This document shows positions 6,259 through 10,099 of a DNA stretch of 10,099 nt, in pieces. A model generated the notes under the pieces. It saw only the letters and a program-made list of their open reading frames with translations, was not told the origin of the DNA and searched no databases. The position numbers and the translations under genes were made by a program. Position 1 is the stretch's first letter, and every line of letters starts with the position of its first letter. Source of the stretch: Bacilli bacterium (lineage in GTDB: Bacteria > Bacillota_I > Bacilli_A > RFN20 > CAG-826); assembly GCA_024693415.1 (NCBI GenBank), contig JAILKX010000084.1, positions 1 to 10,099 on the forward strand. Direction: 5' to 3'.

Positions 6259-6702
6259 TTATTGCGTTACTCGTAAATATTCCATAATGGAATGCAACGT
6301 TTTTTTCATCTCCTCATACTGTTTCGAAGAACCGTCAACGGAAGACTTCAAAACGAGGGGAACGGCAGCACATTTGAGCTTCATGTCCTTGCCGCGTTTC
6401 GTGAGGGTTATGATCTTTGCCCGCTCGTCATCGAAATCGACTTTTTTCGTGATGAATCCCTTTGACTCAAGCTTCCTTACCAGCGGGGAAAGGGTGCCGG
6501 AATCTAGGAACATCTTCTCTCCTAGCGCTTTGACGGTCATGTCGCCGTACTCCCACAAAACCATCATGGCGATGTATTGGGTGTAGGTCAGGCCCAAAGG
6601 CTCGAGGACCGGCGTATATCTCCTGATAATCTCTTTTGAGATAACGTAGAAGGGGAAACAAATTTGATCTTCTAAGAGCAGGCTCGCTTCTTTGGCAGCC
6701 AT
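6259..6702 (-). CDS. ohrR: OhrR-type organic-peroxide-sensing repressor, MarR family (147 aa)
   Basis: Dimeric winged-helix repressor that leaves DNA when its reactive cysteine is oxidised by organic hydroperoxides or hypochlorite. The N-terminal LEDQICFPFY puts the sensor Cys at residue 15, the same number as in Bacillus subtilis OhrR. The tyrosines that hydrogen-bond it there (Tyr29 and Tyr40) are also present. The recognition region DSGTLSPLVRKLE (67-79) and wing DDERAKIITLTKRG (91-104) match the OhrR subgroup rather than generic MarR. A second cysteine, Cys111, lies in the C-terminal half. The ATG follows the peroxidase stop by 2 nt and lacks its own strong ribosome binding site, so it is probably translated by coupling. 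The gene is second in the operon and so would be autoregulated through the operator at 7200-7212. No Ohr peroxidase gene is next to it. Confidence 0.92.
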   Translation of the reverse strand: MAAKEASLLLEDQICFPFYVISKEIIRRYTPVLEPLGLTYTQYIAMMVLWEYGDMTVKALGEKMFLDSGTLSPLVRKLESKGFITKKVDFDDERAKIITLTKRGKDMKLKCAAVPLVLKSSVDGSSKQYEEMKKTLHSIMEYLRVTQ

Positions 6703-6704
6703 TT

Positions 6705-7181
6705 TTATTCGAACATCCCTGCGATCTTTTTCTCGATGGCTTCAGGCGAAGTGGCGGGGCCAAAGCGCTCGATTACGTTGCCTTCCCTATCGACGAGAAA
6801 CTTAGTGAAGTTCCATTTGATCTTAGATCCGAAAGCGCCCTTCTTCTGGGATTTCAGATAGGTGTAGAGCGGGGACTCATTCTCACCGTTGACGTCGATT
6901 TTCTTGAACCTCGGGAAAGTGGTGTTGTATTTGAGCGTGCAGAACTGATGGATTTCCTCATCGCTGCCCGGCGCCTGGTTGGCGAATTGATTGCAGGGGA
7001 AGTCGAGAATCTCGAGGCCTTTGTCTTTAAACTTTTCGTACAGGGCCTCGAGGCCTTCGTATTGCGGGGTGAAGCCGCAGCCGGTGGCGGTGTTGACGAT
7101 AAGTAGAACTTTGCCCTTGTAGTCGGACAAATTCACATCATTGCCGCTACGATCTTTGACGACGATTTCATACAAACTCAT
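6705..7181 (-). CDS. glutathione peroxidase family, probably thioredoxin-dependent (158 aa)
   Basis: Thiol peroxidase that reduces hydrogen peroxide and organic or lipid hydroperoxides in the cytoplasm. The peroxidatic Cys35 is in NTATGCGFTPQ. The catalytic tetrad partners are Gln69 (FPCNQFANQ), Trp123 and Asn124 (KWNFTKF). The structural Cys63 is in FPCNQF. Cys81 stands 46 residues after Cys35, the spacing of the resolving cysteine in thioredoxin-dependent members, so thioredoxin rather than glutathione is the likely reductant. The enzyme uses Cys, not selenocysteine: codon 35 is a plain Cys codon. The length is normal for the short monomeric type. ATG 7181 has AAGGAG 8 nt upstream. It heads the operon with ohrR under the promoter at 7208-7236, so induction by peroxide is expected. 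A thioredoxin-reductase-like gene lies about 2.1 kb away. Confidence 0.94.
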   Translation of the reverse strand: MSLYEIVVKDRSGNDVNLSDYKGKVLLIVNTATGCGFTPQYEGLEALYEKFKDKGLEILDFPCNQFANQAPGSDEEIHQFCTLKYNTTFPRFKKIDVNGENESPLYTYLKSQKKGAFGSKIKWNFTKFLVDREGNVIERFGPATSPEAIEKKIAGMFE

Positions 7182-7199
7182 GGTTTAAACTCCTTTTAA

Positions 7200-7212
7200 A
7201 CAATTTAATTGT
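7200..7212. promoter_or_regulatory. OhrR-like operator over the peroxidase promoter
   Basis: ACAATT T AATTGT is a perfect 6-1-6 inverted repeat. The OhrR boxes known from Bacillus subtilis have the same TACAATT/AATTGTA half-sites. It overlaps the -10 (7208-7213) and the expected transcription start near 7201, the right place for repression. A degenerate second half-site, TACAACCTAAATAGT, abuts it at 7214-7228. Confidence 0.75.
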
Positions 7213-7236
7213 ATACAACCTAAATAGTTTAGTCAA
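7208..7236 (-). promoter_or_regulatory. sigma-A promoter of the peroxidase-ohrR operon
   Basis: Read on the minus strand, TTGACT (7236-7231, 5 of 6) and TACAAT (7213-7208, 5 of 6) are separated by exactly 17 nt. Transcription should start near 7201, giving a leader of about 20 nt with AAGGAG before the ATG at 7181. Confidence 0.8.
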
Positions 7237-7244
7237 TCGATTGA
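7233..7244. repeat. 12-bp palindrome TCAATCGATTGA between divergent promoters
   Basis: This exact palindrome overlaps the -35 of the peroxidase promoter and ends 2 nt before the -35 of the divergent radical SAM promoter. A factor bound here could touch both promoters. It may equally be chance. Confidence 0.3.
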
Positions 7245-7246
7245 TT

Positions 7247-7275
7247 TTGTCACGGGCGCGCGTACGAATTAAAAT
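7247..7275 (+). promoter_or_regulatory. promoter giving a near-leaderless radical SAM transcript
   Basis: TTGTCA (7247-7252, 5 of 6) and TAAAAT (7270-7275, 5 of 6) have a 17-nt spacer that is unusually rich in CG (CGGGCGCGCG). The expected start of transcription, about 7282, is only about 3 nt from the ATG at 7285. That ATG has no ribosome binding site, which is consistent with leaderless translation. Confidence 0.6.
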
Positions 7276-7284
7276 AATGTAGCT

Positions 7285-7980
7285 ATGGATTTTTCAGGTT
7301 GGGAAAAACTGTCTCTCGTAGACTTCGACGATAACGTCACGACGACGCTTTTTATGGCGGGCTGCAACATGCGCTGCCCGTTTTGCCATAATTCGGAATT
7401 GGTGCTCCATCCAAACGAAGCGCCGCGGATTCCCTGGGATGAGATCGTAGCCTATCTCATGAAGAGGAAAGGGGTCCTGGATGCCGTCTGCATCACCGGC
7501 GGCGAACCGACTCTAATGCCGGATTTAGCCGATAAAATTCGACAAATCAAGGAATTGGGGTATTTGGTTAAGCTGGATTCGAATGGATCTCACCCCCAAA
7601 CCTTGAAGAAACTCTATGAACAGCATTTGGTGGATTATTTCGCCATGGATATCAAAAACTCCAAGGAGAAATATGGGTTGACCTGCGGTGTGCCCAACAT
7701 CGATTTGGCGCCCTATGAAGAAAGCGTCGATTTCCTGCTGCACAGCGGCTGTTACTATGAATTCAGAACTACCGCGATCGACGAATTCCATAGCGAGGAG
7801 GACTTCCATAAGATCGCCGAATGGATTTCGGGAGCCAAGAAGTATTTCATCCAAAGATATAACGATAACGGAAGTTGCATCACGCACGGCCTTCACCCCG
7901 TTTCGAAGGCGAAAGCCGCAAAAGTCATTGAGGATATCAGAGGCAATTTCGGCATGATAGGCATTCGCGGATACGATTGA
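7285..7980 (+). CDS. radical SAM activating enzyme, NrdG-type (231 aa)
   Basis: Resembles the anaerobic ribonucleotide reductase activating-protein group (NrdG2-like), which makes a glycyl radical on a partner by reductive cleavage of S-adenosylmethionine. The [4Fe-4S] motif is CNMRCPFC (Cys27, Cys31, Cys34), followed by HNSELV. The SAM-binding GGEP is at 72-75, and KLDSNGSHP (96-104) is the expected later strand. The N-terminus MDFSGWEKLSLVDF aligns with the usual start of this family (xxGxxKxSLxDxxG), which supports ATG 7285 even though it has no ribosome binding site. There are further Cys at 69, 134, 156 and 198. No nrdD or other glycyl-radical partner lies in the window, so the target is unproven; a pyruvate formate-lyase-type or other partner is possible. 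It implies anaerobic metabolism. It is divergent from the peroxidase operon. Confidence 0.85.
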   Translation: MDFSGWEKLSLVDFDDNVTTTLFMAGCNMRCPFCHNSELVLHPNEAPRIPWDEIVAYLMKRKGVLDAVCITGGEPTLMPDLADKIRQIKELGYLVKLDSNGSHPQTLKKLYEQHLVDYFAMDIKNSKEKYGLTCGVPNIDLAPYEESVDFLLHSGCYYEFRTTAIDEFHSEEDFHKIAEWISGAKKYFIQRYNDNGSCITHGLHPVSKAKAAKVIEDIRGNFGMIGIRGYD

Positions 7981-7997
7981 TAAATTTCTAAATCAAA

Positions 7998-8026
7998 TTG
8001 TCAATTAGAAGGATGATTCTTCAAAT
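7998..8026 (+). promoter_or_regulatory. candidate promoter for the fucose-isomerase-like gene
   Basis: TTGTCA (7998-8003) and TCAAAT (8021-8026) are 17 nt apart, with a strong -35 and a 4-of-6 -10. The predicted start near 8033 gives a leader of about 26 nt. No terminator separates the upstream gene, so co-transcription is also possible. Confidence 0.45.
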
Positions 8027-8058
8027 AATCGCATAAAGAAAAACGAGAGGTTAATAAC

Positions 8059-9234
8059 ATGAAATTCGGTGTCATAAAGCTTCACTCAATGCTTTCCGGA
8101 GACGATCGTGAGGTCGAACTTGAAGCGAAAGAGTTCCTATCCGCAGCCAAAGGCGATGAGGATATTGAGTTCGTCGAACCCCTTCCGGAAGGCCCGAATT
8201 TCTTCCTTATTCAGACCGGCGGATCCGAGGAATTCTTCGTCAAGGCCAAAGACCAATATAAAGAGCCGTATCTAATCGTGCCCCAAGGGAAGCGCAATTC
8301 CATCGCCGCCGCCCTTGAGATCATGTCTTATCTCAATAGGAATGGCCTGCGCGGCGAACTGATACTCGATAACGTTGCCGAAAGGCTGATCGATAGCCAA
8401 AAGGCCGGCGAGATCCCGCCCGTTGCGACTTATGGCATCATCGGCGAGCCTTCTCCTTGGCTCATTTCTTCGGGCGTCAGCGAGGAAGAATGCCTCAGAA
8501 GGCTAAACGTTCGCCTGGAGCGGATTTCCCTCGACGAACTATACGCTGAGTTCAATAAAGCATCCGACGAGCCAGTCAAAGGCTATGCTTTAGAAGAATT
8601 GACCGAAAACAAGAATCAGTTGGTCCGCAACTACAAGCTCTACCACGCCTTGAAAGCAGTCCTTGAGAGGCACAAGCTCGATGGCTTTACCCTCAGGTGC
8701 TTCGACTTGATCCAAACCGAAACCATCACCGCCTGCTTGCCTTATGGCATCTTGATGGACGAAGGTTATCTTTGCGGCTGCGAGGGCGATGTGCCCGCGC
8801 TGCTTACGATGCACCTATTCAAGCAGATCATCGGCAAGGCCACCTTCATGGCCAATCCCGAAAGATTCGAATTCGACCAAAATAGAATCCTCTTTGCCCA
8901 CTGCACCTGCCCCATCGGCATGTGCAACTCCTATACCCTCGACACCCATTTCGAGTCGGGCCTCGATTTCGGCATCAAGGGGACGATGCCCCTTGGCGCG
9001 GTAACCGCCGCCAAAATCTCGGCGGACCTTAAGGAGATCCGCATCATGAAGGGCAGGGCGCTCCCCCATGAGTTCGAGGACGGGATCTGCCGCACCCAGA
9101 TCATGGTCGAGTTCGAAGAGGACATCCATGGGCTGTTCGAGAACCCGTTCGGGAACCACGTCATCTTCGTCTTCGGCGACTACTCAGCCGACATCAAAGC
9201 CCTAGCCGAAAAGCTCCACTTATTCATCAGATAA
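8059..9234 (+). CDS. L-fucose isomerase-like protein (391 aa)
   Basis: Member of the L-fucose/L-arabinose isomerase-like fold. These metal-dependent enzymes interconvert aldoses and ketoses; this one is shorter than true FucI (about 590 aa). Family marks are LRCFDLIQTE (212-221), GCEGDVPALLTM (240-251), FMANP (263-267), AHCTCP (280-285), THFESG (296-301), a GTMPLGAVTAAKIS segment (308-321) and a C-terminal NHVIFVFGDY (366-375). Glu242/Asp244 and His367 are plausible metal or catalytic residues by analogy, not proven. Cysteines cluster at 239, 241, 282, 284 and 289. ATG 8059 follows AGAGG by 8 nt, a moderate site. No sugar kinase, aldolase or sugar transporter is adjacent, so the substrate (fucose, another sugar, or a sulfo-sugar) cannot be named. 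It is convergent with the flavoprotein gene. Confidence 0.8.
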   Translation: MKFGVIKLHSMLSGDDREVELEAKEFLSAAKGDEDIEFVEPLPEGPNFFLIQTGGSEEFFVKAKDQYKEPYLIVPQGKRNSIAAALEIMSYLNRNGLRGELILDNVAERLIDSQKAGEIPPVATYGIIGEPSPWLISSGVSEEECLRRLNVRLERISLDELYAEFNKASDEPVKGYALEELTENKNQLVRNYKLYHALKAVLERHKLDGFTLRCFDLIQTETITACLPYGILMDEGYLCGCEGDVPALLTMHLFKQIIGKATFMANPERFEFDQNRILFAHCTCPIGMCNSYTLDTHFESGLDFGIKGTMPLGAVTAAKISADLKEIRIMKGRALPHEFEDGICRTQIMVEFEEDIHGLFENPFGNHVIFVFGDYSADIKALAEKLHLFIR

Positions 9235-9239
9235 AACCC

Positions 9240-9317
9240 TGCAAATCAAACCGAAATATCCGTGATTTGCATAGGTTAAACAAAAAAGGGCGCGATTCTG
9301 CGCCTTTTTGATTTGCA
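9240..9317. repeat. three copies of TGCAAATCA/TGATTTGCA around the terminator
   Basis: TGCAAATCA at 9240-9248 occurs inverted at 9263-9271 and again at 9309-9317. With flanks, copy 1 (9233-9250) pairs with copy 3 (9307-9324) at 17 of 18 positions. Copy 1 can therefore pair with copy 2 as a 9-bp hairpin or with copy 3 as a long stem enclosing the terminator; the two pairings exclude each other. Confidence 0.65.
9282..9309. terminator. bidirectional terminator between fucose-isomerase-like and flavoprotein genes
   Basis: GCGC (9290-9293) pairs with GCGC (9300-9303) around a GATTCT loop. It extends through G-C, G-U and A-U pairs to 9284 and 9309. The A-tract on the left and T-tract on the right give a U-tail in both directions, as suits convergent genes. 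Confidence 0.85.
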
Positions 9318-9328
9318 AGGTTTTCCGC

Positions 9329-10099
9329 TTACTTATTGAGCAGCGATACCGCGCTCATGGCGGCGATTGCGGCGTCGCTCGTGGCGGTGATGACCTGCCT
9401 CATTCCCTTGACCCTGCAGTCGCCCGCAGCGAATAATCCAGGGGTCTTGGTGGCCATCGTTTCGTCGGTGACGATGAAGCCTTTCTCGAGGTCGACGAGG
9501 TCCGCATAGGGCTCGTTGCTAGGAACTTGTCCGATCGCGATGAAGCAGCCGTCGCAGTCGAACTGGACGGTCTCATGGGTCTCGGTGTCCTCGAATACCA
9601 CGCCGGTGAGTTCCGCCTCGCCAAGGAACTTGATCGCGTTCTTGTTGTGGTGGATCTCGATGTTCTCGATCTCCTTAAGCTTCTTAATGAGGATATCATC
9701 GGCGAAGAAGTGGTCGAACAGGGTGACGATCGTGACCTTATGGCAGGTCTCGGAGAGCATGATGGCGTACTGGAGGGCGGTGTTGGCGTCGCCGATGAGC
9801 AGGACATCTTTCCCGTTATAGAATGCGCCATCGCAGACCGCGCAGTAGGAGATGCCCTTGCCGGTGAGGCGGGCTTCGTCTTCTAACCCTAGCTTCCTGT
9901 GCTTGCATCCCGTGGCGATGATGACGGTTTTGGCGAGGTGCTCTCCATAGTCGGTCTTTACGTGGAAGATGCCGTCTATCTTCTCGATTCCGGTGACGGC
10001 TTCGAGTTCGAACTCAGCGCCCAAATCCATGATCTGGTCGAAGAGATTGCTGGAGAAATCCATGCCCGAGATCATCTTGATGGAGGGGAAGTTCTCGAG
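9329..10099 (-). CDS. thioredoxin-reductase-like flavoprotein, N-terminus outside the window
   Basis: FAD-containing dithiol oxidoreductase of the TrxB family. The frame is open to the window edge and begins LENFPSIKMISGMDF, the ENFP...G block that lies about 50 residues into TrxB, so the first FAD motif is cut off. An internal Met at 10075 is not the start. Visible marks are ATGCKHRKLG, the redox pair CAVC in SYCAVCDGAFY (codons 9844-9833) and the C-terminal FAD motif TPGLFAAGDC...RQVITATSDAAIAA. The NADPH domain is odd. Where TrxB has GGGxSAxEE, this has IGDANTALQYA (about 9796-9764), and where it has HRRxxxR, this has TLFDHFF (9724-9704), so the arginines that hold the NADPH phosphate are missing. 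It is probably a TrxB relative with a different reductant, perhaps ferredoxin as in clostridial flavin thioredoxin reductases, or NADH. It could reduce the thioredoxin that feeds the nearby peroxidase. Confidence 0.85.
   Translation of the reverse strand, partial: LENFPSIKMISGMDFSSNLFDQIMDLGAEFELEAVTGIEKIDGIFHVKTDYGEHLAKTVIIATGCKHRKLGLEDEARLTGKGISYCAVCDGAFYNGKDVLLIGDANTALQYAIMLSETCHKVTIVTLFDHFFADDILIKKLKEIENIEIHHNKNAIKFLGEAELTGVVFEDTETHETVQFDCDGCFIAIGQVPSNEPYADLVDLEKGFIVTDETMATKTPGLFAAGDCRVKGMRQVITATSDAAIAAMSAVSLLNK

Noticed and set aside
7075..7083. Possible selenocysteine at the peroxidase active site
   Set aside because: The active-site codon is an ordinary Cys codon, not TGA.
10073..10075. 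Met at 10075 as the start of the thioredoxin-reductase-like protein
   Set aside because: The frame stays open upstream and encodes the conserved ENFP block, so the gene continues past the window edge.
1..10099. tRNA, rRNA, CRISPR array, insertion sequence or riboswitch
   Set aside because: No cloverleaf, regularly spaced direct repeats, transposase or recognisable aptamer was seen in the intergenic regions, all of which are short.

Overview
The window looks like chromosome from a low-to-mid-GC, Gram-positive-type (Firmicutes/Bacillota) anaerobe that uses the standard genetic code. The signs are strong GGAGG-type ribosome binding sites, short U-tailed hairpin terminators, a lipobox lipoprotein, TGA used as a stop (3314-3316 and 7978-7980) with TGG for Trp, and a radical SAM enzyme of the anaerobic NrdG type. 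An uncultured gut Bacilli lineage is possible, but this is a guess from gene style. No mobile element, tRNA, rRNA or CRISPR array is visible.

Layout. (1) Positions 1-83 hold the 5' end of a minus-strand gene that leaves the window. An AT-rich, divergent intergenic stretch follows (84-378). (2) 379-5227 is a plus-strand block: a tocopherol-cyclase-family protein, a lipoprotein with a Ser/Glu-rich acidic tract, two tandem ABC ATPases that are paralogues of each other, and an ABC-2-type permease. The last four are tightly packed (3-nt gap, 4-nt overlap, 20-nt overlap) and look like one lipoprotein-plus-exporter operon. (3) 5228-6258 holds a minus-strand ferritin and, divergent from it, a 75-residue two-helix membrane protein; a terminator lies on each outer side. 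(4) 6259-7284 holds a minus-strand operon of a Cys-type glutathione peroxidase and an OhrR-type thiol-based repressor. It has a clear promoter whose -10 is covered by a perfect OhrR-like inverted repeat. (5) 7285-9234, plus strand, holds a NrdG-type radical SAM activase that appears to be transcribed almost leaderless, then an L-fucose-isomerase-like protein. (6) 9235-10099 holds a bidirectional terminator region and the C-terminal part of a minus-strand thioredoxin-reductase-like flavoprotein whose NADPH-binding motifs are not canonical.

How it fits together. Ferritin, OhrR, glutathione peroxidase and the thioredoxin-reductase-like protein form a peroxide/iron defence neighbourhood. The peroxidase has the cysteine pair expected of a thioredoxin-dependent enzyme, OhrR very likely controls it and itself, and ferritin would limit Fenton chemistry by storing iron. 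The ABC block is a separate membrane system of unknown substrate. The points most worth a second look are the legible OhrR promoter/operator, the altered NADPH site of the flavoprotein, the tocopherol-cyclase-family protein outside a phototroph, and the lipoprotein-led double-ATPase exporter.
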